NCBI RefSeq assembly: GCF_014898815.1
Contig: NW_026515545.1
Location: forward strand, 1 to 64,000
Length of the DNA stretch: 64,000 nt
DNA from: Panonychus citri
Lineage: Eukaryota > Arthropoda > Arachnida > Trombidiformes > Tetranychidae
Reading direction: 5' to 3'
Positions within the stretch are counted from its first letter, which is position 1; each line of letters begins with the position of its first letter. The translations under genes and the position numbers were made by a program. Below the pieces are notes generated by a model, which ran no database searches, had not been told where the DNA came from, and saw nothing but the letters and a program-made list of their open reading frames with translations. This document shows, piece by piece, positions 37,811 through 48,378 of this stretch.

Positions 37811-38414
37811 TAGAAATTCTAACTACCATTCAAATAAAATATCATGATGCGATCTGAAGATTATCCATCGTTGGTAATACAGCAATGAGACAATTTGATT
37901 GTTATTTTAACTTTTGCACTTGGAATCAAATTACATACGTTGACAGGCAAGTTATAAACTGAACTGGATCAAATCCCATGTCTGATCATCTTCCATGGTT
38001 AAAATCACGATTCATATTTCAAGAAAAACTTTGATTCAATATTCAGATAAAAAGATAGTAAATCAAATTGGAATAAGAAATTCAAATGAGAAAAAAGTTT
38101 CATCTTTTTTTAGCTCATGAAATCTTGGCTTATCAATTTAGCTCCTTTTGAAACTTGTAATTTATAAATCAATCAATCACCTCATCATAATGTTGAAACT
38201 GTAATCACAGTCAATATTTAGTGTCATTGATTGTCACCTATCAATTTAATAACCAATTTACCTGGAAGGCTTTTTCTATCACTGAAACTCAATCATCGAA
38301 TTGCTGAAATAACTCATGACAAAGTCTCATGGTGATTGAGTATCAAGGTAACAGGGATAATGTGTCCTGAATGAAAACGCAAATTAAGGCCAAATTTTCC
38401 GTCGGAAGTGCGTT

Positions 38415-38534
38415 TTACGCGAACGGTGAAAGTTCAAACGAAGAAATAATTTCATATTCAGAATTGGTGTTTTCTTTTGGATCAGCAATCGTACTTTGTA
38501 TGGAGGCCATTTCTCTAGCAAAACGGATCATCAA
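38415..38534 (-). CDS. Probable C-terminal exon of an unidentified gene
   Basis: On the minus strand, an acceptor TCTTACAG is followed by LMIRFAREMASIQSTIADPK, then ENTNSEYEIISSFELSPFA and TAA at 38415-38417. The segment is notably richer in G+C and CG than the surrounding DNA. The amino-acid pattern looks genuine and the upstream exons would lie to the right. If so, the retroelement at 39,895-48,374 may sit in an intron. The plus-strand open frame over the same bases seems to be its shadow. Confidence 0.4.
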   Translation of the reverse strand: MMIRFAREMASIQSTIADPKENTNSEYEIISSFELSPFA

Positions 38535-39894
38535 CTGTAAGATTAATCGTTTTAACTTGAGTTGTACTACTGTTGATTGTTTATAATTAAATGGTAGTAA
38601 TTAGTATCATGGAAATGTTTCATTCTGTTTGCATTTCTTTGATTGTTAACTTTTAGTTTTCTACGATGAATTTTAATGAGATTTTGATACTCAATTGTTT
38701 GAATTAATTTATTTACATTTAGTATCACAATTATTTTTATCAACATGACTGATGAATGAATCCAAGCCTAACAATTAAATACTAATTGTTATTTTAATTG
38801 TAACTGAGACAACTAAAAGTGGAAAATTCTTTGAATTGTCTTGTATAATGATTACTTTTAATTCAGTTCTTCATTCATTTTCATTACGTTCAAAAACGTT
38901 ACGATTTGTTGATTTCATTCGTTAATCATGTCGATTATCTTCAATTTAGATGATCAATGGGTGATTATCATGTAATCATCAAGGTGAATAATGATGAAAA
39001 AGGTATTTCTTCATGAGAAGAATAATTTATTTGCAAATTCTTTCTCGAATTAACTTTAGAAACATTTACTTTTCAAAGTGTTTCTGTTTCCATAGGTGTA
39101 AACAAATTTAACTCAGTTAAATTGTCTATTTGTTTAGCTCAACTGTTGTAAATCGTAAAGTATTATTCAGATAATAATAAATTTCAATCAAATTTAGAAT
39201 CTGGACAATCAGTAAATTGCAATCAATAATTTAGATGTGACCTCTTCATCCCTCAATTTAAATTGAAAAATATTGCTTATTTTCATTGGTCATTCATGAT
39301 TCCCTTTGCTGTTAAGTAAATTACTCAGACAATCAGATAATCATGATGCATGATTTTGATCATTTCATTGATCAAGAGGTAACAGAACTGAGAGAAATCA
39401 GATATCTGAATAATGCCCATGTAAAGTTCTGAGTTCAGCTCCTGACAAACACAAAATGTCACATCAATTGTGCTCATACAAGTACTAATCTGTCAAATTG
39501 ACAATTATACACTCGATATTGTCAAGATAACTCTGACAATTAAAACAAATTGTTTAACTAGAATTAAATTTAACCAACTGGTTAAAAAAGCTTCTTTTCT
39601 CGATCTCTAATATCATTTACAATTCCGAGTTTCCAACTAATAATATGTACTAATGCTGAATCAAGAATTGTCTCTAAATTAGAACAGATAAAATTAATAT
39701 TAATCGATGGCTACTTTTCTACGTTGATTCGAGTTTTCGTTACAATTAAATAATTTATTTCGGTAGATTGTTAATCGTCTTTCGAGTTCGAAACAAACTT
39801 TATACAACCTCAACAGTCTCGAACTTTTTTTCCTACAGCTCTTCAATTCTGAACTTCTCACTTATTAAGTATTCGACTTTTTTTTGGATAAAAT

Positions 39895-40314
39895 TGTAAC
39901 GATAAATTTTACCTCTTCATCATTTAATCAAGTTCCGATATATTAACATCCTGTCAAACCCTTATTTAGAACACTTCCTATTATTAATTACCATTGATTA
40001 CTTTTCCTTTGTTAATTAACTAAATATGGTCAACACCATATTTAGACTATTCTTTTTCTCATTAATAACCAACAAAAGGTGAATCAACGTTTATCTCCCG
40101 ATTCACTCATAGCTCCCTATCATCTAGTATAAAAGAACGAACCAATGTAATAGAATTAACTCAGTTCATCAGGATCAACAGTATCAACATAATTATCAGT
40201 GTTAACCAACATTTAATTGTAACCATCAACTTATTGAATTCATCATTAATAAATATAACCTTAAAATTATATCATTGTGTTTGTTTTCAACTAAGTCCGC
40301 TCGGTAACGTTACA
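39895..40314 (+). repeat. 5' LTR
   Basis: Identical in length (420 bp) to the 3' copy with one mismatch. It contains TATAAAAG at 40128-40135, a TCAGT initiator at 40161-40165 and AATAAA at 40248-40253, which gives a U3-R-U5 layout with R starting near 40161. Confidence 0.95.
40128..40165 (+). promoter_or_regulatory. LTR core promoter: TATA box and initiator
   Basis: TATAAAAG at 40128-40135 is followed 33 bases later by TCAGT, the arthropod initiator consensus. The same pair recurs at 48188 and 48221 in the 3' LTR. This should start the genomic transcript. Confidence 0.7.
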
Positions 40315-40316
40315 TT

Positions 40317-40329
40317 TGGTGGCAGCGGT
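40317..40329 (+). promoter_or_regulatory. Primer binding site, tRNA-Leu type
   Basis: TGGTGGCAGCGGT lies two bases after the 5' LTR. It is complementary to the 3' end of animal leucine tRNAs (acceptor stem CCGCTGCCA plus CCA). Confidence 0.75.
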
Positions 40330-40564
40330 AAAAGCAAACGTTTGCGAAATTTGCTATCAGTTTACCCGTGAGCAGTTCGTTGATCAGTGTTTTTTCGAAT
40401 CGGTTAACTTCGGTTAGACTACATTCGTGTTGTGAATATAATCTATTACTTTAGATTATCATTCCTTGGACGGCGGTGAAGTGTGACATTCGTGTTGTGA
40501 ATTCAACTCACCCGGTTACAATTCTGGTGCAGATTGTAAAATCTTTTCATTTCATTTATAAAAT

Positions 40565-43500
40565 TTGGTTTTGAACGTAAACTGGTTGAAAATGCAGAAC
40601 ACCAGTGCTGATTACGCTTCAATGGATTTAAACGAGTTTACGAGAACTCTGAGAATGTTTGCTGAATCAACCCGATCCAACAATCCACCTCAAGTTAGAC
40701 CGTTTCTTGGCTCACAGGCATGTGACATTTATGATTGGTTATCTGAATACGATAACAAGACTTCAGCCTCAGGCTGGGATGATGCTACTAAGTTAAGTAA
40801 GCTTTCTACTTACTTAATGGGATCAACTCTTTCGTGGTACCAAATTATGAAAGAAGGTAATAAACTACCATCAACTTGGCCCTTAATGAAAAAACTTCTT
40901 TTGGAAACCTTCAACCCATCAGAACAAGAATTGGAACTTGCTATTCAAATGTTAAAGCAACGAGAAGATGAAGATGTTATGGCTTATATTGAACGGTCAA
41001 TTCATCTCTGTCATCGAGGGAAAATTGGACTCAAGGATATAATAAACAAGATTCTTGTTGGACTACAGCCATTATTACTTGCTGAATTAGGATCGTTAGT
41101 AGCTCAACCGATTACAACGATTGAAGAACTCAACAAAAGATTGGTCGAAGCGCAAAGAATCAGACGAATTCGAAACGAAGAACTAAAGTATTACTTCCAA
41201 TCTTCTAATCACATTAACTCATCCTATGGCAACCAACAACTACCAAGATCAACTCCTTCATCAATGGCAGTAATATCAGCAACCAATCCCGAAAAATCTG
41301 ATCTTGCAGAAATATTAAATAAAATAAAGGCCATCGAAGCTTGGATCAGTACTAATGATCAGAATAAACGGGATCGTACACGAATTGAGTGTCATTATTG
41401 TCACAAGTTGGGACACATGAAACGTGATTGTAGACAAAAAAGAAACGATGACGAGAAAAGACGAAGAGACCGATCTCAATCTCCATCAAGAGATTATCGT
41501 CAGTCTCAAGATATCAGAAATCGTTCTCCAACACCACACCCAGAAGGAAGAAGATCAAGTTGGGATAATCGAGATAATACCCCTCGTCAAAATAACAATG
41601 GCCCAGCTGCATTTGCGCTAAAAACTAATAATACTAATCAAGAAGACGAATCCGAAGCTATTGGACATCTCACTCCATGTTCTGTGGTAATCAAAGGTAT
41701 TCCCCTGAATGGCTTAGTCGATTGTGGATCTCAAGTTTGTTTGATAAATAAAAACGTGGCTGAAAAATTGAACATTCATCTTACACCTTCCCCATCTTTC
41801 CAAGCAACTAGTGTTAATGGTGATCAAGTCCAAATCTTGGGAAAGGCTAGGATCGATTTAAGTATCATCATCAACGTAGAAAAGAGAACGAGTACTCTAA
41901 TCGTCTTTGCTGTTGAATCAATCCCAAAAGATGCTGATATACTAATTGGCTCTAATGCTCTTTATCGGCTTAGCATCAACATCAGTGGCTCACGAAAAAC
42001 CATTACATTTGAGCCAAGTGAAGGTAAACTTCATCTCAGTGAAAATTTAATCCTTCCACCTAGATCACAAACATTCACAACTGTGTCAACTGAAAATAAA
42101 GACTTTCGATCTAAAGGAACTTATATGGTTTACACACCTGATAACGTTTTCGAAAAGAACAAATTGTTAATAGCTAATAGCATTGTTACTATTAGACAAG
42201 GAAAAGCTGATGTTGAAGTTTGTAATTTCAGTCAAGAACCGCTGAGCTTATCACCAGGAACCGTTATCGGTACTTACGAGCAGAAAAGCAATGAAGATAT
42301 TGACAACTCTAAGTCAGAAGATGATGCTAACACCAATCGAGGAATTTTAAGTGCTCAAAAGGTAAAGAAAGATGAAGATTTAACATGTGAAATAAAGTAC
42401 TTCGATGGTAAAGTCAAAATTGGAACACAACTCGATGAACAACAAAAGAACCAAGTCATCAATTTGTTGAACGAGTATCGTGAAGTTTTTGCATTGAAAC
42501 CCGAAGAAATAGGTCGAACAACCCAGTTTGAACACCATATTGACACAGGTGATTCTAAACCTATTACACAAGCTCCTTACCGTACATCACCAGAAAAGCG
42601 AGAAATAACAAATAAATTAGTTCAAGAACTAATTGATACATCCATCATACAACCATCATGCTCACCATGGGGTTCACCGATTGTTCTAGTCAAAAAGAAA
42701 ACTGGTGATATGCGTTTCTGTGTTGACTACCGAAAGTTAAATGCCATCACGAAGAAAGACATCTACCCTCTACCTAACATCAGTGATGCTTTGGATTACT
42801 TGAGTGGAGCCTGCATTTTCACTAGTCTAGATCTCAAGTCTGGATACTATCAGATTGGTATAAAAGAAAGCGACAAAGAAAAAACTGCTTTTGTTACACC
42901 AGATGGAACTTACGAGTTCAATGTTATGCCCTTTGGATTAACTAATGCTCCTGCTACATTTCAACGCTGTATGGACGTTATCTTGTCGGGTCTTAAGTAC
43001 AATGCTTGCCTTGTTTATCTCGATGACGTTCTCATCTTCAACAAAACATTTGATGAACACCTTGAAAGTCTAAGAAAAGTTCTAGATCGCTTTATCCAAG
43101 CAGGTTTAAAGTTGAATCTTTCGAAGAGTATGTTTGCTTTACCAGAAGTGACTTATCTTGGTTACAAGATAAGTAAAGATGGACAATATCCCGAACGGTC
43201 AAAAATTGATGCAGTAGCAAAAATGAAGGTTCCAACAACTGTTAAGGATGTTAAATCATTTGTTGCGTTTTGTAGTTATTATCGAAAATTCATCGATGGA
43301 TTCGCAACTATCGCGAAACCGTTAACATCTTTAACAAAACAAGACGTACCTTTTGAATGGAAAACAGAACAGCAACAAGCTTTTGAAAAATTAAGAGACT
43401 CTCTTATTCAATCACCTGTTTTAGCTCATTATCAATCTGATCTACCTATTGAGCTAAGAACTGATGCTTCAGGGACTGGAATCGGTGCAGCTCTTCTTCA

Positions 43501-46483
43501 AAAACATGACAATGGTTGGAGACCAGTTGCTTATGCAAGTAGACAATTGGATAAGTGTGAGGAAAATTACAGCATTAGTGAACAAGAATGTCTGGCAATT
43601 GTCTTCGCTGTGGAAAAGTTCAGAAACTACCTAGAACATAAACAGTTCACTGTTATAACTGATCATTGTGCTCTTTGCTTTTTACAAACAAAAGCTAAAC
43701 TACCAAGACGCTTGATACGGTGGTCATTACTTCTTCAAGAATTCGATATGACGATAGTGTATAAAAGTGGTAAACATCATGCTGATGCTGACTGCCTAAG
43801 TCGTTATCCTGTAGATTTACCAACAAACATGGATGAATTTGAAGATCGTGTACACTGTTTCTCAGTTTCATGTGAACTAACAACTGAAAAAATAAAAGGT
43901 GAACAAGAAAAAGACTCTCTGTGCCAAGAGGTCATGTTCAATTTAAACCGGATAGAAGAACTATCAAATAAAAAAAGAAAACGATTTGAAAAATATGTCA
44001 ACAACAACGGAATCTTATACAGAAAAATTTGGTTTCAAGGAAAAGAAAGTAAAGTGATAGTGGTTCCCAAATCACTAAGAAAAATAATTTGTGAAATTAA
44101 TCATGACTCTGTCTTTGCTGGCCATCAAGGGATTACTAAAACCTACGAAAAGATAAGAAACAAATTTTATTGGCCCGGAATGGTATCATATATAAATAAT
44201 TTTGTCTTATCGTGTCTCCCGTGTCAAACGAAGAAAAGTCCACATTGTGGAATGAGTGGCAAATTGGTACCATCTACAGTAACCAAACCGTTTGAACAAA
44301 TAGCCATCGATTTAATCGGTCCACTACCACCATCAGGAGGTAAAAAGTACATTATCGTCGCAATAGATTGTTTCACCAAGTATGTAGAAACAACTGCAGT
44401 ATCTTCACCTTCTGCTCAATGTACTGCTACTTTTATAATCAACAACATCTTTTGTCGATATGGTACACCTGGAACTCTTTTGTCTGACCAAGGGACGAAT
44501 TTTACGAGCAAACTTTTGGCCGATATAAATCGATCATTGTCCATCAGGCATAAACGAACAACGGCTTACCACCCGCAAACCAATGGACAAGTTGAAAGAG
44601 TGAATGCTACTCTGAAAAACACACTTTCAATGTATGTCAACGCATTCCACTCCGACTGGCATAAGTATTTACCGTTTGCAACATTTGCTTATAACTCATC
44701 TTATCATTCAGCTATTCAAATGTCACCCTTTGAATTACTATTTGGAATGAAACCAACAACACCGGAAGATTACAACATCCCAGTTGATGATAATCACGAT
44801 GCTGAACAACGAACTCAGTTTGTTAAAAGCAAATGGCCTGAGATAAGACAAATGGTACAAAATCACTTAGATTCTGCTAGGAGTCGTTATACACAAAATT
44901 ATAATGAGACACATGATGATAACGAATTTCAAGTTGGCGATCTTGTCCTAGTTTTATTTCCCAATCCAACACCCGGACTTGCAAGTAAGTTCTGTCATAA
45001 GTATCATGGTCCTTACAATATCATCGAAAAGGCTGGCCCATTGGTATACACGGTAAAGGAAATAAACTCGAATTCTAAACCAATTAAAGTGAATATCCAG
45101 AGACTAAAAAGATACTTCTCTAGAGAAGTAGAAGAGAACGAAAACGACGAAAACAACGAAACACTTCCAGTCACCCCAGTTTTTCCCGAATCAGATAAAG
45201 AAATTGGACAAGAAGAAGAAACCGAGTTAATAAACACGTTATCAACAGATAAATCAAACTCTAGTCTTAGCCAATGGTTCGATACTCGAGAAAGTTTTGA
45301 TCTTTTTAGAGATAATGAAAGACCAATGACAAGTACTCCTGCCAGACCTAATCCACCGGGAATGCATTTGTGTCAAAACTCGACATATGATATCAATAGT
45401 CCCAGAGTTTGGCGAGAAAAATGTCAATACGAACCAGAAGTTTCGACTTCGACAACTGACTGCTCAGACTGTGGAAAACCCCTTCCACCATGTTTAGGTG
45501 CTATTAAAAAACGAGTAAGATTTGAGCTCTCAAACCGGTCAGGAGAATCGACAGAAGTGACAGATCAAAGTGACAACAGAGATGCTGATTATGATCAACC
45601 AAAAACAACTTCTAAAGTTATAAGAAATGAGCCTGTAATAACAAGATCAAAGAGTAAAACAGGTTTACCACTAGTGTCTATGATCTTAACATCACTTCTT
45701 TGTATCATGCCTACATCAGCTAACTTTCACCCAGTAAATCCAATTACATGGAGACAATCAAGTAGACCTGTTGTTCAGTCAGAAGGTGAAATTCATGCAT
45801 TCGTTACCGTTAAAAACGTTTGTGAGACCATGGCATCAGAAATTCATGTTCCTGTTCTACAACGTGATAAATTTAAATCTTGGTGTGATGCTATGTATGA
45901 AAAATCGATCATCAATCCAATTAAGAATCATTGTGTGATGCAACAGAATAAAGTAGAAAAAAGAGCTGTTATAATCACAGCAACAATAATAGGCGTTGCT
46001 ATGGCTGGAATAGGCGTCACCGCAGCTCTTACTCACCATGGTTATCAGATTCAAGAACTTCAAGAACAATTACCTAAACATAAAGTAATAATGGAAGAAA
46101 TGTCAAAAGTTATCAATGATCTACAATACTCATTGAATAAACACTCATCTGTGATTAACAATAACACCAAACGGCTCGATAACTTGGAAACAAATCTTCT
46201 ACACACTATTTTAACTACATCTGGAATAGCCAACAGATTTGAATCACAACGAATCCAGTTGAACGACATCTTTAAACAAATGCAAATCCACAAGGTCAGC
46301 AGTCAAATGTTCTCGTTCCTCAATCTTTCAGCGGAGGAAGAATTTAGATATCCTCACGAACTCATGTCAATAGACAAGTGTTTATTCGATACAAAGAAAC
46401 ACGAATTACATCTTCCCTTACATGGATTCGAAAGAAGCTATCGATACTTTTGGCTGAAGCTGATCCTTTCTGGCTACGAGTAG
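40565..46483 (+). CDS. Fused gag-pol-env polyprotein (1,972 codons)
   Basis: One unbroken frame. Gag occupies about residues 1-300 and has a CCHC zinc knuckle (CHYCHKLGHMKRDC) at 276-289 followed by an Arg/Ser-rich tail. The protease has LNGLVDCGSQVCLIN with Asp386, so its active-site triplet is DCG instead of DTG/DSG. Reverse transcriptase carries YLDD at 818-821. RNase H has TDAS with Asp967. Integrase has an HHCC zinc domain from about 1180 and the catalytic triad D1249, D1308, E1344 (35 residues between the last two). From about 1700 an env-like part follows: a hydrophobic leader (about 1702-1718), a Lys-Arg cleavage-like site at 1799-1800 followed at once by a hydrophobic fusion-peptide-like stretch, then a coiled-coil region. 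The frame stops at 46483 while env continues in another frame. The first in-frame Met used may be at 40595 (MQNTSADYA), as the GTG/TTG-type upstream codons are less likely. Confidence 0.93.
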   Translation: MVLNVNWLKMQNTSADYASMDLNEFTRTLRMFAESTRSNNPPQVRPFLGSQACDIYDWLSEYDNKTSASGWDDATKLSKLSTYLMGSTLSWYQIMKEGNKLPSTWPLMKKLLLETFNPSEQELELAIQMLKQREDEDVMAYIERSIHLCHRGKIGLKDIINKILVGLQPLLLAELGSLVAQPITTIEELNKRLVEAQRIRRIRNEELKYYFQSSNHINSSYGNQQLPRSTPSSMAVISATNPEKSDLAEILNKIKAIEAWISTNDQNKRDRTRIECHYCHKLGHMKRDCRQKRNDDEKRRRDRSQSPSRDYRQSQDIRNRSPTPHPEGRRSSWDNRDNTPRQNNNGPAAFALKTNNTNQEDESEAIGHLTPCSVVIKGIPLNGLVDCGSQVCLINKNVAEKLNIHLTPSPSFQATSVNGDQVQILGKARIDLSIIINVEKRTSTLIVFAVESIPKDADILIGSNALYRLSINISGSRKTITFEPSEGKLHLSENLILPPRSQTFTTVSTENKDFRSKGTYMVYTPDNVFEKNKLLIANSIVTIRQGKADVEVCNFSQEPLSLSPGTVIGTYEQKSNEDIDNSKSEDDANTNRGILSAQKVKKDEDLTCEIKYFDGKVKIGTQLDEQQKNQVINLLNEYREVFALKPEEIGRTTQFEHHIDTGDSKPITQAPYRTSPEKREITNKLVQELIDTSIIQPSCSPWGSPIVLVKKKTGDMRFCVDYRKLNAITKKDIYPLPNISDALDYLSGACIFTSLDLKSGYYQIGIKESDKEKTAFVTPDGTYEFNVMPFGLTNAPATFQRCMDVILSGLKYNACLVYLDDVLIFNKTFDEHLESLRKVLDRFIQAGLKLNLSKSMFALPEVTYLGYKISKDGQYPERSKIDAVAKMKVPTTVKDVKSFVAFCSYYRKFIDGFATIAKPLTSLTKQDVPFEWKTEQQQAFEKLRDSLIQSPVLAHYQSDLPIELRTDASGTGIGAALLQKHDNGWRPVAYASRQLDKCEENYSISEQECLAIVFAVEKFRNYLEHKQFTVITDHCALCFLQTKAKLPRRLIRWSLLLQEFDMTIVYKSGKHHADADCLSRYPVDLPTNMDEFEDRVHCFSVSCELTTEKIKGEQEKDSLCQEVMFNLNRIEELSNKKRKRFEKYVNNNGILYRKIWFQGKESKVIVVPKSLRKIICEINHDSVFAGHQGITKTYEKIRNKFYWPGMVSYINNFVLSCLPCQTKKSPHCGMSGKLVPSTVTKPFEQIAIDLIGPLPPSGGKKYIIVAIDCFTKYVETTAVSSPSAQCTATFIINNIFCRYGTPGTLLSDQGTNFTSKLLADINRSLSIRHKRTTAYHPQTNGQVERVNATLKNTLSMYVNAFHSDWHKYLPFATFAYNSSYHSAIQMSPFELLFGMKPTTPEDYNIPVDDNHDAEQRTQFVKSKWPEIRQMVQNHLDSARSRYTQNYNETHDDNEFQVGDLVLVLFPNPTPGLASKFCHKYHGPYNIIEKAGPLVYTVKEINSNSKPIKVNIQRLKRYFSREVEENENDENNETLPVTPVFPESDKEIGQEEETELINTLSTDKSNSSLSQWFDTRESFDLFRDNERPMTSTPARPNPPGMHLCQNSTYDINSPRVWREKCQYEPEVSTSTTDCSDCGKPLPPCLGAIKKRVRFELSNRSGESTEVTDQSDNRDADYDQPKTTSKVIRNEPVITRSKSKTGLPLVSMILTSLLCIMPTSANFHPVNPITWRQSSRPVVQSEGEIHAFVTVKNVCETMASEIHVPVLQRDKFKSWCDAMYEKSIINPIKNHCVMQQNKVEKRAVIITATIIGVAMAGIGVTAALTHHGYQIQELQEQLPKHKVIMEEMSKVINDLQYSLNKHSSVINNNTKRLDNLETNLLHTILTTSGIANRFESQRIQLNDIFKQMQIHKVSSQMFSFLNLSAEEEFRYPHELMSIDKCLFDTKKHELHLPLHGFERSYRYFWLKLILSGYE

Positions 46484-47259
46484 ATAAAGAAAAATGTATT
46501 AGATATGTTGGTCCTAAATTTGTCCTCAACGACAAAATTTCAAAAACTGTTTGTCGAATCCAAAATCAGGCATTACAGATGGGTCCCATTATAATCACCA
46601 AGAACTTTAATTGTGACAAAGAAATTTTAGGCATAGATAACTTTTGGAAACCGAAAGAATGCCCTGAAGGAATTGATAGTGATCTACAAATCAAAATCAA
46701 ATCAGAAAAAAGATTAGTCTACTGTTACGGACATTCCATCATAATGGCAAATAAGAACATGAGCTGTCCAAATTTGGTATTCTCATTTCCTTCTACTCTT
46801 CCATTAACAATAGACAATGAAACTTTCGACTACTATCGAATCTATCATTCAGCCAAATTAGAACAAATTCCAGCTGATGCCGAAACAATTAATCATTTCC
46901 TTTTTGCCGGACAAACTCACACTCAGCTCTTAGAAATGGTTAAAATCTCTAATTTTGATAAATCATTCATTGCAATCGTTCAAAGCAATCCTTTTACAAG
47001 TACTATTGCTTTCATCATCATCATCACAATCTTACTAATATTCATATACATCATTTACAAGAATTATCAGTTACTTCTCAACAAAATAGTGTCCTCAGAT
47101 AAAAGAACAAACCAAAACGTCACTAATTTGGAAGACATGGAAATGCAACAAATCTATGAAACACCAGAAGTAACAGATGATCCATCTTCACAACCAAGTC
47201 AAAACAAGACAAAACTAAAACTTCTCTTCAGATTGAAACATGAAAACCCTGAAAATTAA
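46378..47259 (+). CDS. env-like C-terminal part in the -1 frame, with transmembrane anchor
   Basis: Overlapping the end of the polyprotein frame by about 100 bases, this frame carries on the env-like ectodomain with several cysteines and probable N-glycosylation sites. It has one strong transmembrane segment (coded at about 47,005-47,065) and a cytoplasmic tail of about 65 residues. The junction with the upstream frame lies near a four-T run at 46,448-46,451. In a true errantivirus the surface protein would be a single chain, so here it is interrupted, either by a real mutation or by an assembly indel. Confidence 0.8.
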   Translation: MFIRYKETRITSSLTWIRKKLSILLAEADPFWLRVDKEKCIRYVGPKFVLNDKISKTVCRIQNQALQMGPIIITKNFNCDKEILGIDNFWKPKECPEGIDSDLQIKIKSEKRLVYCYGHSIIMANKNMSCPNLVFSFPSTLPLTIDNETFDYYRIYHSAKLEQIPADAETINHFLFAGQTHTQLLEMVKISNFDKSFIAIVQSNPFTSTIAFIIIITILLIFIYIIYKNYQLLLNKIVSSDKRTNQNVTNLEDMEMQQIYETPEVTDDPSSQPSQNKTKLKLLFRLKHENPEN

Positions 47260-47946
47260 GGTCATTTTTACAAATTTATAACTCCGCCCTCGCTAACTTT
47301 AAAAATCAACAAAAATAGATTTACATAGTTTAGACCTTACCATATCAGAAAATATATAATCTTTGATAAAATCGACGCGGGTATGACGGGTGGTCAAAAC
47401 TCGAACACCTAAACCAAATCACAAATCACAGTTTTGATCAACAATCATCACCATTTATCCAATCATTTAATTCAGTTTTTGCTCATTCCTAAAACTAAAA
47501 CATAGTGATAGTGGTATAGTAGGGTACTGTGAAAATACACTCATAAAAAAGTGAACTTTAATGAATATCGTAAAATATGAATGAAAAGACTAGCCAACGT
47601 GAGCCAAAACAAAAAAAACGCGGTCAGAATAATCCATATACCAGTCTAAAATGTGAAAGTTTATCTTCATCAAATTGGCGACCAACATCTTCTGAGACTA
47701 AGATTCCAAAAGATCCACGACTTTGTAAAGACAATTACTGAAACAAGAGCCTGTTTCATCTTCTCTTTATCAACTCCTCCCTTTCATTTTGGAAATCTTA
47801 GGAAATCACCCAAGCATCACAAAAAGATGCTCTATCAAATTAAGTGTTCCATAAAGCTGTATCAATTGGTGCCCGCTGGTGCTGACAGGTCAAAAAAGGA
47901 TTTTGTTGATAATCAATGAAACAAGGGACTGTTTCAGCTTCTAGTC
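47260..47946 (+). other. 3' untranslated part of the retroelement
   Basis: Non-coding. It contains a near-repeat of about 24 bases at 47739-47762 and 47917-47940, each with GAAACAAG followed by a complementary GTTTC, so each copy could form a small hairpin. Confidence 0.6.
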
Positions 47947-47954
47947 GAGGGAAA
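47947..47954 (+). promoter_or_regulatory. Polypurine tract
   Basis: GAGGGAAA directly abuts the TG of the 3' LTR, where plus-strand DNA synthesis is primed. It is short but correctly placed. Confidence 0.65.
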
Positions 47955-48374
47955 TGTAACGATAAATTTTACCTCTTCATCATTTAATCAAGTTCCGATA
48001 TATTAACATCCTGTCAAACCCTTATTTAGAACACTTCCTATTATTAATTACCATTGATTACTTTTCCTTTGTTAATTAACTAAATATGGTCAACACCATA
48101 TTTAGACTATTCTTTTTCTCATTAATAACCAACAAAAGGTGAATCAACGTTTATCTCCCGATTCACTCATAGCTCCCTATCATCTAGTATAAAAGAACGA
48201 ACCAATGTAATAGAATTAACTCAGTTCATCAGGATCAACAGTATCAACATAATTATCAGTGTTAACCAACATTTAATTGTAACCATCAACTTATTGAATT
48301 CATCATTAATAAATATAACCTTAAAATTATATCATTGTGTTTATTTTCAACTAAGTCCGCTCGGTAACGTTACA
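47955..48374 (+). repeat. 3' LTR
   Basis: Matches the 5' LTR over all 420 bases except A at 48343 for G at 40283. The polyadenylation signal AATAAA is at 48308-48313. It is followed by the AAAT target duplication. Confidence 0.95.
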
Positions 48375-48378
48375 AAAT

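Larger units (their letters stand above)
39895..48374 (+). mobile_element. Full-length Ty3/gypsy endogenous retrovirus (errantivirus-like)
   Basis: The element is 8,480 bp with two 420-bp LTRs (39895-40314 and 47955-48374) that start TGTAAC and end GTTACA. The 4-bp target duplication AAAT is at 39891-39894 and 48375-48378. A tRNA-Leu-type primer site and a short polypurine tract flank the internal region. The LTRs differ at one position that I can see (G at 40283, A at 48343), so insertion was recent. Internally it carries gag, protease, reverse transcriptase, RNase H, integrase and an env-like glycoprotein. The long gag-pol-env frame is intact except for one break within env at about 46,448, so this copy may lack a full envelope while its enzyme region looks functional. 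Confidence 0.95.

Noticed and set aside
38371..38586. Plus-strand 71-residue frame
   Set aside because: The opposite strand has a clean acceptor, sensible protein and a stop over the same bases; the plus frame has no supporting signals.
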